A DNA stretch of 64,000 bases from Pseudonocardia sp. SCN 73-27 (GTDB taxonomy: Bacteria; Actinomycetota; Actinomycetes; Mycobacteriales; Pseudonocardiaceae), in NCBI GenBank assembly GCA_001725415.1, contig MEGH01000007.1, positions 42,781-106,780 of the forward strand, written 5' to 3'. The notes under the pieces were generated by a model. The model was given only the letters and a program-made list of their open reading frames with translations. It did not search any database and had not been told where the DNA came from. Positions 18,780-27,248 of the stretch are shown piece after piece. Both the position numbers and the translations under genes were made by a program. The stretch's first letter is position 1. Every line of letters starts with the position of its first letter.

Positions 18780-19064
18780 ATGAGGCTGCGACGACGCCGC
18801 GACGCCGTCCCCGTGGTGACGGACGCGCCACCCTCGGCCGAGGCGGGCAGGCGACGCCGGCAACGCACCTACGCCGTCGTGATGGTGATCCATCTCGTCG
18901 GGCTGGCGGTCGGTGGCTCGCTGTACCGCAGCGCCTTCTGGGTCGGGCTGGTCATCCTGGTGGTGACGGGCCCTCTCCCCTGGGTGGCCGTCGTCCTCGC
19001 CAACGACGGCCCGCCGCGGCGCCGGCCGGGCCGCGAGGATCCGGACCGCCCGCGCGGCCGGTGA
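18780..19064 (+). CDS. Small membrane protein, DUF3099-like
   Basis: The protein has 94 residues. A basic N-terminus (RRRRDA, RRRRQRTYAV) is followed by two hydrophobic segments, roughly residues 33-50 and 54-75, then a charged Pro/Arg-rich tail. Length, the R-x-Y lead into the first membrane helix and topology resemble actinobacterial DUF3099 proteins of unknown function. GGGAGG before the ATG supports the start. It lies 100 bases before an SGNH protein gene on the same strand. Confidence 0.65.
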   Translation: MRLRRRRDAVPVVTDAPPSAEAGRRRRQRTYAVVMVIHLVGLAVGGSLYRSAFWVGLVILVVTGPLPWVAVVLANDGPPRRRPGREDPDRPRGR

Positions 19065-19164
19065 CGAGCTTCACCCTGTGCGCCAAGGGGTGACGGACCG
19101 GGGTCGCGTCACGCATGCTGGGGCGAGCCGCACGAGCCGACACCGCGGGGGGTCCCGGTCCGAG

Positions 19165-20712
19165 ATGGCGCCACCGGTAGAGCAGCGCGCACGCACCGCT
19201 CCGACCGCGACCCGTCGACGGCGGATGCTGCCCGCGTTGTGGCGGGAGCTGCGGTCGTGGCCGACGTTGCTGGTGCTGGCCGTCTGTCTGGTCGGCGGCC
19301 TGCCCGCGACGATCGCGCTCACCCCGTCGCAGGACGTCACCGTCCTCGGTCAGCACGTCGAGCTCGGGGCGCGCACTCCGACGCCGTCGGTGTCGGGGCC
19401 GGCCCAACTGGTGCAGATCGGCAACACCCGTCTCGACATCGCGCCGCTGCAGGTGTGGGGGCCGATGCGCCCGCAGATCACCCTCGGCCCGGTGCAGCGC
19501 AACGCCGCCGCGGCGCAGGTGCTCGACCCGGAGCAGACCGTCGCCGCCCGCGCGCAGGCCGCCGACACCCTGACCTCGGGTTTCGTGCGCTGGTACCTGT
19601 GGGGCGCGCTGGGGCTGGTCGGGGTGTGTGTCGCGATCTGCGCCGTCGCCGGCTGCGTGCGGACGCTCGCACTGCTGCGCCGGGAGAGCCGCAGCGCCCA
19701 CACCGGGCACGTCACCGTCGCCGACCTGTGGCACCGCGGCGCCGGCACCGTCGGCCGCACGACGGTCCTCGCGCTGACGGCGTCGTTGCTGGCCTGGGCG
19801 GTGTGCGGGGCGCTCGCGTACTCGGGCGCGACGCGGGGGCTGTCGGACATCCGCTCGCTCACCCAGCTCGTCGGCTCCTACCACCTGTCGCCGTCGCCGG
19901 AGGGGCCGACGGTGTTCGGCTACACCGGAGCGGTCATCGGTGACTCCCGCGCCGCCCGCGTCGGCGGCCCGCCGGTACCCGACGCGACGCCCGAGGACAC
20001 CGCCTGCGAGCGCAGCGCCGACTCGCTGGCCTCGGAGCTGACGCTGGTCACGGGCGCGCCGGTGCGGAACCTCGCGTGCTCGGGAGCGAGCATCTCCCAG
20101 GGGCTGCGCGGACCGCAGGCCCGCGGCGGGGACACCTCGGTACCGGCGCAGGTCGGGCTGCTCAAGCAGATCGCGGGGCTGCGCTACGTGGTCGTCGCGA
20201 TCGGGCCCAACGATCTCGGCTGGAGCGACTTCCTCGCCTACTGCTACGGCGTCCCCGACTGCGCCGACCGGTTCACCGCGGGCGAGTTCGACTACCGCCT
20301 CGCCGCGTTCGACCGCGACTACGGCGACCTGCTGCAGGACCTGACGTCGCTGCCCGGGCGCCCGCAGATCGTCATCGCGACGTCCTACGACGTGTTCGCC
20401 CCCGGCCGCGAAGCCGGTGACTGCGCCGACGCCCGCGGCCCGGCGGGCGTCCCCGGGCTCGACGCGGCCAAGACCGAGCTCATGCACGAACGCAACCAGG
20501 CCCTCAACGACGTGCTCCGCGCCGGCGCAGCCAAGTACGACCTGACCGTCGTCGATCCCCCGCTGGCGCCGCTGTGCAGCCCGCCGTCGTCCGACGGGCT
20601 CGGCGCCGACCTGCAGGGGCTCGGCGACCGCTACCCGTTCCACCCGACGGGCATCGGGTCGCTGCGGGTGGCAGCGGCCACCGCGCGGCTCCTCGACCGG
20701 GAACCGTCCTGA
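19165..20712 (+). CDS. Membrane-anchored SGNH/GDSL-family hydrolase
   Basis: The protein has 515 residues. Predicted membrane helices lie at about 33-52, 140-165 and 198-220, followed by an extracytoplasmic SGNH domain. The blocks are GDS (Ser261), the glycine block ACSGASISQG, the Asn block IGPNDLGW, and a final His493 in FHPTGIGS. SGNH domains are serine esterases, thioesterases or O-acyl transferases; facing outward, it may act on cell-wall or envelope acyl groups. The ATG at 19165 was chosen because the first membrane helix then follows a normal basic N-terminus; an in-frame GTG at 19078 is possible. Confidence 0.75.
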   Translation: MAPPVEQRARTAPTATRRRRMLPALWRELRSWPTLLVLAVCLVGGLPATIALTPSQDVTVLGQHVELGARTPTPSVSGPAQLVQIGNTRLDIAPLQVWGPMRPQITLGPVQRNAAAAQVLDPEQTVAARAQAADTLTSGFVRWYLWGALGLVGVCVAICAVAGCVRTLALLRRESRSAHTGHVTVADLWHRGAGTVGRTTVLALTASLLAWAVCGALAYSGATRGLSDIRSLTQLVGSYHLSPSPEGPTVFGYTGAVIGDSRAARVGGPPVPDATPEDTACERSADSLASELTLVTGAPVRNLACSGASISQGLRGPQARGGDTSVPAQVGLLKQIAGLRYVVVAIGPNDLGWSDFLAYCYGVPDCADRFTAGEFDYRLAAFDRDYGDLLQDLTSLPGRPQIVIATSYDVFAPGREAGDCADARGPAGVPGLDAAKTELMHERNQALNDVLRAGAAKYDLTVVDPPLAPLCSPPSSDGLGADLQGLGDRYPFHPTGIGSLRVAAATARLLDREPS

Positions 20713-20715
20713 CCG

Positions 20716-23394
20716 TCACTCCTCGACAGGGGTGACCGTGCCCGCGGCGCCGTCGACGCGCACGACCTGACCCGTTCGCAGCCGGGTCGTGGCCGCCGCC
20801 ACCCCGACGACGGCCGGGATGCCGTACTCGCGGGCGACCACGGCGCCGTGGGAGTTCGAGCCGCCCATCTCCATCACGAGTGCGCCCGCGGTGAGGAACA
20901 GCGGCGTCCAGCCCGGGTCGGTGGAGGGCACGACGAGCACCTCCCCCGGGTGCAGCGCGGCGTCGGCGGGATCGAACACGACCCGCACCGGACCCTCCAC
21001 GACTCCGGCCGACGCCGCCGTCCCGGTCAGCGACCCGTCGGCACCGACCGCCGTGGGCGGGGCGGCAGCCTCCGGCTCGGTCCCGTCGGCCAGCACGATC
21101 CGCGGGACGTGGCGGCGGCGCAGCTCACGGTCGTGGTCGTCGCGGCGGCGGGCGACGAGCATCCGCTGGTCGGCGCCCGCCACGGCCGCGGCGATCTCGG
21201 TGAGGTCGAGGAGCACGACGTCGCCGGCCGACTCGACCAGGCCGCGGCGCGCGAGATCGGCGCCGACGAGCAGCAGGTTCGCCCGGGCCGCGGCGAGCAC
21301 CCGCACCAGGAGGTCCTTGTGCTCCTCGCGCAGCCCGGCGAGCGCCCGGGCGCGGCCCAGCGCCGCCCGCACGAGCACCGCACGCACCCGGGAGCGTTTC
21401 CGGACGCGGGCCGCGACCGCCGCCACGGCCTGCTCGGCGGCCCGGGCACCACGGGCGAACTGGGCGTCCGGGGCGACGTCGGGTCGCTCGTCGACGGGCA
21501 GCCGCTGGTAGCCGGCCAGCACGGCGAGGACGGGCGTCGGGTCGTCGGACCAGCGCGCGACGCCGAGGTCGATCTCCGCCGCGGCACGGTGCCCGTGGTC
21601 GCGCAGGAACGCGGCGAGCCCGGCCTGCAGGGTCGCGGGCAGCATGCCCGCGGCGAACGCCGCGGCCAGCTCCGCCGGCTCCCGGTCGACCAGCGCCGCC
21701 GTCGACGCCGGGTCGGTCCGCAACCGGGCCGCGAGCGCCCACAACCGCAGGTCCATTTCGGTGGTGACGTTGTGCGGCAACGACCGCAGCACCTCGTGGA
21801 CGTCCGCACCCGGCAGGTCGGGGCCCGCGAGCAGCCGGGCCACCCCCAGCGCGACGAAGCCCGCTCCGGCGACGGGCGCGGTCGTCGGCAGCACGGGGAA
21901 GACGGCGGCGACGATCTCCTCCGCGCGCCGCAGCCGCACGTCCGCGGGCAGGTCGGGGGTGACGACGCACAGCGGCGCGATGTCGGCCCGGACCCGCTCG
22001 ACGTGGCGCAGCGCGTAGCGCGGGGACAGCAGCGAGCCGACCAGCCGCACCGGCACCCGGAACCGGACGGCGATCCGCCCGATCCCCCGCAGGAACGGCA
22101 GCCACGAGCGTCTGGACGCCGGACCGTCGAGCACGTGCCGGCCGTGCAGCTCCCCGGCCAGCAGGCCCCGCAGGACGACGGACGACCGTGCCTCCATCAC
22201 GTCCAGGACCCGTGGCAGCAGGGCACGGCCCGGAGCGCTGCGCAGCGGCGTCGTGAGGTCGACGAACGGGCGTCCCGCCGCCACCGCGAAGCCGCGTGGA
22301 CCGCGTCGCGGATCGGCGGCCGGCCTGCCGGTCATCGCCCCGACACCGGTCGCCGCGATGACGCGCGCCGCGGAGATGCCGAGCGGGGTCATCGGCCGCA
22401 CCAGCCCCTGCGCGAGGCTGACGCACAGGTAGACGTGCCCCGGCTCGGCCGGTTCGACCAGCGGGAACAGCGTCGTCACCGGGCGGGACTGGGTGAGCGC
22501 GACCGTCCCGTCGGCGGCGACGGCCCACTCGACGTCCTGCGGTGCACCGAAGTGCGCGGCCGCCCGCAGCCCGAGCGCGACGATCTCCGCGACCTGGGCG
22601 TCGGTCAGGCAGCGCGTGCGTTCCCCGGCATGCTGCTCGTGCACGGTGCCACCGCCCGCGACGGTCCGGACCGCGACGCCGGCGTGGCCGACCCGGTAGT
22701 CGAGGACGCGTCCGTGGTGGTCGGCGACGACATGGTCGGGATCGACGGCCCCGGAGACGACGGACTCCCCGAGCCCCGGGGCGGCGTCGAGCACCGCGCG
22801 GTCCCGGGCGCCGGTGAGCGGGTCGGCGGTGAAGAGCACACCCGCCGCCGCGGCGTCGACCATGCGCTGCACGACGACCGCGAGCCGCACCGTCGACGGG
22901 TCGATCCCGGCGGTCTCGCGGTAGGCGACGGCGCGGTCGGTCCACAACGACGCCCAACAGCGGCGTACCGCGTCGACGACCGCGTCGGGGCCGACGACGT
23001 TGAGGTAGCTGTCCTGCTGGCCGGCGAAGCTGGACTCCGGAAGGTCCTCGGCGGTGGCCGAGGAGCGGACGGCGACCGGCGCCTGCCCGAGTGCCCGGTA
23101 GGCGGCGCGGACGGCGTCGGCGATCCCGGCGGGGACGGGTGCCTCCCGTAATCGCGCCCGCAGGGCCGCCGGGTCCTCCCCCGCGGCGAGTGCCGCCGGC
23201 AGGCCCGCCACCTCGGCCGCCGCGGCGTAGGCGTCGGTGGTGACGCAGAACCCGTCGGGAACCGGGATGCCGGCGGCGAGCAGTTCCCCCAGGTTGGCCG
23301 CCTTGCCTCCCGCGATCGTCAGGGACCCGCGGCCGAGCCCGGCGAGTCCGACGACGAACGTCCCGGCTGGTGCGGTGACAGCGGCATCGGTCAT
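20716..23394 (-). CDS. PEP-synthase-family dikinase with rifampin-phosphotransferase-like domain order
   Basis: The protein has 892 residues. An ATP-grasp PPDK N-domain (about 10-320: GGKAANLGEL, then AVRSSATAEDLPESSFAGQ) is followed by a long helical middle region (about 330-760) and a swivelling phospho-His domain at the very end, with His849 in GGSNSHGAVVAREYG. True PEP synthase carries a PEP-binding barrel after the His domain; here nothing follows. This order (ATP, middle, His) is that of rifampin phosphotransferase Rph and its uncharacterised relatives. It probably transfers phosphate from ATP to an unidentified small molecule bound by the middle region. Confidence 0.8.
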   Translation of the reverse strand: MTDAAVTAPAGTFVVGLAGLGRGSLTIAGGKAANLGELLAAGIPVPDGFCVTTDAYAAAAEVAGLPAALAAGEDPAALRARLREAPVPAGIADAVRAAYRALGQAPVAVRSSATAEDLPESSFAGQQDSYLNVVGPDAVVDAVRRCWASLWTDRAVAYRETAGIDPSTVRLAVVVQRMVDAAAAGVLFTADPLTGARDRAVLDAAPGLGESVVSGAVDPDHVVADHHGRVLDYRVGHAGVAVRTVAGGGTVHEQHAGERTRCLTDAQVAEIVALGLRAAAHFGAPQDVEWAVAADGTVALTQSRPVTTLFPLVEPAEPGHVYLCVSLAQGLVRPMTPLGISAARVIAATGVGAMTGRPAADPRRGPRGFAVAAGRPFVDLTTPLRSAPGRALLPRVLDVMEARSSVVLRGLLAGELHGRHVLDGPASRRSWLPFLRGIGRIAVRFRVPVRLVGSLLSPRYALRHVERVRADIAPLCVVTPDLPADVRLRRAEEIVAAVFPVLPTTAPVAGAGFVALGVARLLAGPDLPGADVHEVLRSLPHNVTTEMDLRLWALAARLRTDPASTAALVDREPAELAAAFAAGMLPATLQAGLAAFLRDHGHRAAAEIDLGVARWSDDPTPVLAVLAGYQRLPVDERPDVAPDAQFARGARAAEQAVAAVAARVRKRSRVRAVLVRAALGRARALAGLREEHKDLLVRVLAAARANLLLVGADLARRGLVESAGDVVLLDLTEIAAAVAGADQRMLVARRRDDHDRELRRRHVPRIVLADGTEPEAAAPPTAVGADGSLTGTAASAGVVEGPVRVVFDPADAALHPGEVLVVPSTDPGWTPLFLTAGALVMEMGGSNSHGAVVAREYGIPAVVGVAAATTRLRTGQVVRVDGAAGTVTPVEE

Positions 23395-23400
23395 TCCGGG

Positions 23401-23430
23401 ACGGTAGCGCCGCGCACGACGTCAACTCAA
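23401..23430 (-). promoter_or_regulatory. Promoter for a leaderless transcript of the Rph-like gene
   Basis: On the minus strand TTGAGT (23430-23425), 18 bases, then TACCGT (23406-23401) form a housekeeping-like promoter. The -10 ends six bases before the ATG at 23394, so the mRNA would begin at or next to the start codon. The AT-rich stretch here stands out in otherwise GC-rich DNA. Confidence 0.6.
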
Positions 23431-23449
23431 CAACTGATGAATAAAATGT

Positions 23450-23465
23450 GTGACGCTTCCGTCAC
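23450..23465 (-). terminator. Hairpin with T-rich tail ending the FAD monooxygenase gene
   Basis: GTGACG (23450-23455) and CGTCAC (23460-23465) form a perfect six-pair stem with a four-base loop overlapping the monooxygenase stop codon. On the minus strand it is followed by ACATTTTATT, so it resembles a rho-independent terminator, unusual in such GC-rich DNA. It would separate the monooxygenase transcript from that of the Rph-like gene. Confidence 0.6.
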
Positions 23466-24676
23466 GACCGCAGTGCGGCGGGCCGGAGCCCGTCGTAGGC
23501 GGGCAGGTCGACGCCGTCGGCGGCGGCGAACATCCGTGCCGCGACCAGCCGCAGCGGCCACCGCGTCATCCACCGCATCGACGCCCGCCCCATCGCGATC
23601 GCCGCCCGGCTCGTCGGCGCGAACCCGCGCGTCCCGCCGGGCGGCAGCTGCCGCGCCCGCTCCGCGTAGGGACGCACGACCCGCTCGTACGCGGCGAACG
23701 CCGCGACGTGGTCACCACGGGCCGCCGCCAGCTCGCCCGCCAGGACGTACGCGCCGACCAGCGCGAGGCTCGTCCCCATCCCGGTCAGCGGCGACGGGCA
23801 CGCCGCGGCGTCACCGAGCAGCACGACCCGTCCGCGCGACCACGAGTCCACCTGGACCTGCCCGATGCTCTCGACGTAGAAATCGTCGGCACGGTCCATG
23901 GCGTCGAGGATCCGGGGCGTCCGCCACCCGGCGCCGGACAGCGCGTCGCGCAGCAGCGCACGGGACCGGTCGCGCGGCAGCCGGTGCACCGGCTCCTCGG
24001 TGTGCGTCGCGAGCAACGCCTTCGCCCGACCGGCCACGCGATCGGGGCGGAGCCCGGCCACCGCACCCGGGACGTGGTGCATCGTGCAGCGGCCGTCGAG
24101 GCCGACCGCGTCGGGCACGGTGAAGAACGCCATCGCCATGCCGAGCGGCTGCACGAAGTCCGGTTCGGGCCCGAACGCCAGCGCCCGCACACCCGAGTGC
24201 AGCCCGTCGGCGCCGACCACGAGACCGAACCGCCGGCGCAGCCCGCTCGCGAACCGGACGTCCACGCCGTCGGCGCCCTCGTCCATGGCGACGATCCGGT
24301 CGCCGAAGAGGTACTCGACGTCGTCGCGCGTCGCGTCGTACAGCACCTCGGCGAGGTCGCCGCGCAGGATCTCGATCTCGGCGACGATCCCTTCGCCCCC
24401 GAAGGCCTCGGCAGGCACCTCCGCCACCCGCCGGCCCTGCGCGTCGACATAGGCGAGCCCGCGCTCGTGCACGCATCGTGCGCGGACGGTGTCGAGCAGG
24501 CCCATCCGCTCGACGACGGTGCGGCCCGCGCCGCGCAGGTCGACCGTCTGCCCGCCCGGGCGCAGCGCGGGTGCGCGCTCGACGACCGTCACGCGGCGTC
24601 CGGCCCGGCGCAGCCAGAACGCCAGGGCCGGTCCGGCGATGCTCGCTCCGGAGATCAGGACGCCGTTGTCGTACAT
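23462..24676 (-). CDS. FAD-dependent aromatic-type monooxygenase
   Basis: The protein has 404 residues of the FAD_binding_3 group. The dinucleotide motif is SGASIAGPALA near residue 9, the DG motif is in VVGADGLHSGVR, and the second FAD motif is VVLLGDAAACPSPLTGMGT (G-D pair). These NAD(P)H-dependent enzymes hydroxylate aromatic rings or modify antibiotics (tetracycline TetX, rifampicin Rox). The substrate is not evident. The ATG at 24676 has a GAGGAGG site; an upstream 23-codon extension does not. It is divergent from a GntR-TetR regulator and lies directly upstream of the Rph-like gene. Confidence 0.88.
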   Translation of the reverse strand: MYDNGVLISGASIAGPALAFWLRRAGRRVTVVERAPALRPGGQTVDLRGAGRTVVERMGLLDTVRARCVHERGLAYVDAQGRRVAEVPAEAFGGEGIVAEIEILRGDLAEVLYDATRDDVEYLFGDRIVAMDEGADGVDVRFASGLRRRFGLVVGADGLHSGVRALAFGPEPDFVQPLGMAMAFFTVPDAVGLDGRCTMHHVPGAVAGLRPDRVAGRAKALLATHTEEPVHRLPRDRSRALLRDALSGAGWRTPRILDAMDRADDFYVESIGQVQVDSWSRGRVVLLGDAAACPSPLTGMGTSLALVGAYVLAGELAAARGDHVAAFAAYERVVRPYAERARQLPPGGTRGFAPTSRAAIAMGRASMRWMTRWPLRLVAARMFAAADGVDLPAYDGLRPAALRS

Positions 24677-24776
24677 CGTTGCCTCCTCGTTCGGCGGGCC
24701 GTGATGGCCCCTCACGAGTGGCGAACGTACGCCGTACACATGCACTGCTCAAGCGATCTGCACTGGAAAACAGCAT

Positions 24777-24841
24777 CGTACTAGTGCACTATTTCTGCGA
24801 CGGGGCGTCGACCGGCGCCTCGAGCGGGCGTACTAGTGCAC
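24777..24841. promoter_or_regulatory. Paired 13-bp operators in the monooxygenase/regulator spacer
   Basis: CGTACTAGTGCAC occurs perfectly at 24777-24789 and 24829-24841, 52 bases apart (about five helical turns). The core TGCACT or its complement AGTGCA also occurs at 24741-24746 and 24759-24764, giving four related sites in 100 bases. The second full copy ends 13 bases before the regulator start and so probably mediates autorepression. The likely binder is the divergent GntR-TetR protein. Confidence 0.65.
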
Positions 24842-24854
24842 CTCGGGGGCCGCA

Positions 24855-25781
24855 GTGGCCGCGTCGTCGGCGGAGATCACCGCAGAGCTGCGTGCACGCA
24901 TCCGCTCGGGCGAGCTCGCAGCCGGGGCGCGGGTGCCGTCGACGCGCGAGATCGTCCGGCGCCACGGCGTCGCGATGGCCACCGCCACGAAGGTCCTCAC
25001 CGCGCTGCGCCAGGAAGGGCTCGTGGTCGCGCGACCCGGGGTCGGAACGGTCGTCGCCGGTGGCCCTGCTTCCGGGCGGGGAACGCGGGACACCGTCGGA
25101 ACCCCGCGGGCGATCGACGGGACGCTCGACCGTGCGGCGGTCGTCGCCGCCGCCGTCGCCGTGGCCGACGCCGAGGGGCTGGAGGCGCTGTCGATGCGTC
25201 GGGTCGCCGCCACTCTCGGGGTGGCGACGATGTCGCTCTACCACCACGTCACCGACAAGGACGATCTCGTCGTCGGGATGCTCGACGAGGCGCTCGGCGA
25301 GATCGAGGTCCCCGCGACGGTGCCGCGCGACCTGCGCTCCGGCCTGGAGGCAGCGGCCCGTCTGATGTGGGCCGCGTTCCGACGGCACCCCTGGGCCGCG
25401 CCGGCGATGTCGCTGACCCGGCCGCAGGCGATCCCGAGCGGGCTGCGCTACACGGAGTGGATGCTCGGGGTGCTCGACGGCCGCGGCCTCGACCGCTGCA
25501 CGGCCTTCACCGCGCACCTGACGTTGTTCAACTACGTCCGCGGCACCGCCGTCAACCTCGAGCCGGAGCGGACCGCCCAGGCCGAGACCGGCCTCGACAG
25601 CGACGCGTGGATACATGCCAATGTGGACTCCCTGCACGCCCTCCTGCGCCGGGGCGACTACCCGCTGTTCGCGCGGATGCTCGACGACGAGTACGACCTC
25701 GATCTCGACGAGCTGTTCGAGTTCGGCCTGCAGCCGCTGCTCGACGGCCTGGTGCCACGGCTGGAACGCCGCGGGTCATGA
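24855..25781 (+). CDS. Fused GntR-TetR transcriptional regulator
   Basis: The protein has 308 residues with two different DNA-binding domains. Residues 1-68 are a GntR winged helix (ITAELRARIRSGELAAGARVPSTREIVRRHGVA). Residues 92-145 are a TetR helix-turn-helix (LSMRRVAATLGVATMSLYHHVTDKDDL), followed by a TetR C-terminal ligand domain. Such double-headed regulators exist in actinobacteria but are little studied. The GTG at 24855 has a G-rich site upstream. Divergent to the FAD monooxygenase, with repeated operators between, it probably represses that gene and itself. Confidence 0.88.
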   Translation: MAASSAEITAELRARIRSGELAAGARVPSTREIVRRHGVAMATATKVLTALRQEGLVVARPGVGTVVAGGPASGRGTRDTVGTPRAIDGTLDRAAVVAAAVAVADAEGLEALSMRRVAATLGVATMSLYHHVTDKDDLVVGMLDEALGEIEVPATVPRDLRSGLEAAARLMWAAFRRHPWAAPAMSLTRPQAIPSGLRYTEWMLGVLDGRGLDRCTAFTAHLTLFNYVRGTAVNLEPERTAQAETGLDSDAWIHANVDSLHALLRRGDYPLFARMLDDEYDLDLDELFEFGLQPLLDGLVPRLERRGS

Positions 25782-25819
25782 CGGACCCACCGGCCGGGGC
25801 ACGACGGCGCCGGCCGGCA

Positions 25820-26419
25820 TCAGCGGTCGCGGACCGGCGCCGCGCGGCGCCGCTTGCCCTCGTCGGAGTCGAGCTGCTGCTGGACCGAACGCAGCGAGTT
25901 GCCCAGGCGCCGCATCGAGTCGGGGCTCAGCGAGCCGACGACGAACGCCTCCTCGGCACCGAAGCGCGGGAACAGCTTGTCGATGAGCGCGCCGCCTTCC
26001 GGCGTGAGCTCGACCAGCACCAGCCGGCCCTCGGACTCGTGACCGCGGCGCGTGAGCAGGCCGCGGCGCTCGAGCGTGGCGAGGACACCGCTGAGTGTGC
26101 TGCGGTTGACCCCGACCTCCTCGGCCAGGTACCGCGTCTGCATCTCGCCGAAGAGCCAGAGGACCCAGAGGACGAGGAAGCCCGTCCAGGTCAGCTCGCT
26201 GTCCTTGAGGACGCCTTGTTCGAGGTGGTGCCGGATGCGCATCGCGACACGCTGGATCGACGCGATCGTCGTCATCGCCGCGACGGTCTCGGGAGAGGTC
26301 TCGCGCTCGCTGAGGATGTCCGCCGCCGACCTGTCCGCGGGAGGTTCCCCCGCGAGCACAGGACCCGTCCTGGAATCCGACCCGGGCCTCGCCCGCCGTG
26401 GAGAAGAACTGCCCGCCAT
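25820..26419 (-). CDS. MarR-family transcriptional regulator
   Basis: The protein has 199 residues. A Ser/Arg/Pro-rich N-terminal tail of about 45 residues precedes the MarR winged helix at about 70-150, with the recognition region LAEEVGVNRSTLSGVLATLERRGLLTRRG and the wing SEGRLVLVELTPEG. The C-terminal helix is highly charged. The ATG at 26419 is supported by a leaderless -10 seven bases upstream. Inverted repeats beyond it are likely self-operators. No ligand or target gene is obvious; the gene is convergent with the GntR-TetR regulator and faces a gene-poor region. Confidence 0.88.
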   Translation of the reverse strand: MAGSSSPRRARPGSDSRTGPVLAGEPPADRSAADILSERETSPETVAAMTTIASIQRVAMRIRHHLEQGVLKDSELTWTGFLVLWVLWLFGEMQTRYLAEEVGVNRSTLSGVLATLERRGLLTRRGHESEGRLVLVELTPEGGALIDKLFPRFGAEEAFVVGSLSPDSMRRLGNSLRSVQQQLDSDEGKRRRAAPVRDR

Positions 26420-26426
26420 GCCCCGA

Positions 26427-26445
26427 ATAGTAACCACGAATCGTG
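26427..26445 (-). promoter_or_regulatory. marR-type promoter and operator
   Basis: On the minus strand TACTAT (26432-26427) ends seven bases before the ATG, a leaderless -10. Just upstream, CACGAATCGTG (26435-26445) is a perfect palindrome around a central A. Binding there would cover the -35/-10 spacer, fitting autorepression by the MarR protein. Confidence 0.6.
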
Positions 26446-26476
26446 TGGGTACGGTCGACCCGTCCCCACAAGCGCA

Positions 26477-26539
26477 CCCGATTCGTGACGAAGGGCTCAG
26501 GACGTGCGACGCTGTTCCCGGGCCCCGGCACGAATCGGG
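26477..26539. repeat. 11-bp inverted repeat pair related to the MarR operator
   Basis: CCCGATTCGTG at 26477-26487 is the exact reverse complement of CACGAATCGGG at 26529-26539. Both share the CACGAATCG core with the palindrome next to the marR start. The pair is 41 bases apart and may be additional MarR sites controlling a promoter reading rightwards. Confidence 0.5.
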
Positions 26540-26565
26540 GGCCGGCGGAACTGGCAAGGAATGGA

Positions 26566-26581
26566 CTGGACGGTCGTCCAG
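26566..26581. promoter_or_regulatory. 16-bp operator-like palindrome
   Basis: CTGGACGGTCGTCCAG is perfect except for its central GT: seven-base arms, two-base centre. This size and form are typical of TetR-family operators. No TetR gene flanks it here, and no clear gene follows on either strand. Confidence 0.4.
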
Positions 26582-26615
26582 CTATTGTGCGCGCATTCCC
26601 GATGCTCGTGACGGC

Positions 26616-26635
26616 CCGTGAGGGGGCCCTCACGG
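26616..26635. repeat. Perfect hairpin, possible REP-like element
   Basis: CCGTGAGGG is followed by GG and its exact complement CCCTCACGG, giving nine-base arms. It lies in the gene-poor region. GTGAGGG/CCCTCAC hairpins recur between genes in some Pseudonocardiaceae (from memory); here only one copy was noticed. Confidence 0.4.
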
Positions 26636-27242
26636 ATGGCACGATCGTGCGCAACTTGCTGAGCTCCGAGCACGCAGTGTCACGTCGTTGTCTCCTCGGT
26701 CGCAGCCCGTTGCCACCGACGACGCCGGCGTTCGCGGACGATCACACACGCACCGGTCCGGCCGGATGTCTGCGCGACGACGTGAACACGGTGGCAGCGG
26801 AGCACGTGAGGTGGGGCCGTCCGGCCGCCTGATGCACCCGAACGGTCCAGGCCGTCCGGTGAGGCCGCGACACAGGCGCCGTGATCGTCCGGATCGTACC
26901 GTCCGGTCGCGCTACGCAATCGTTCTTGCATACCTTTCGACCGGAGCACCCGGTAGCCCGGCCCGGATCCGACCACCCCCCGATTGCCCCGGCGCGCCCG
27001 CGGCCCTTCGCCCGGCCCGACCGCCGGCCGGGGGAATCACCTCCGCCGCCCGCGAGGTAGTCCCGATCGGTGACCGACGATTCACAATTCGCCGACGATT
27101 CCATGCCGCACTCCCTGAGAATTTGATTAACGCGTCCGCGTGCGGGGGGCGCAACCATTGATGAAGTGCGTGATCATCGTGGCGCCGCAGATACCGCGAG
27201 CGGCCGGTCGTGGTCCCGCGCCTGCGTCGCGCCGGCGGGTCG

Positions 27243-27248
27243 TAGCCT
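27243..27248 (+). promoter_or_regulatory. -10 element for a leaderless HAD phosphatase transcript
   Basis: TAGCCT ends six bases before the GTG at 27255, which lacks a ribosome site. This supports GTG 27255 as both transcription and translation start. Confidence 0.45.

Noticed and set aside
26443-26832. Plus-strand open frame of 129 codons in the gene-poor region
   Set aside because: It has no ribosome site or -10 at a suitable distance, mixed codon use and no recognisable domain, and it crosses several palindromes.
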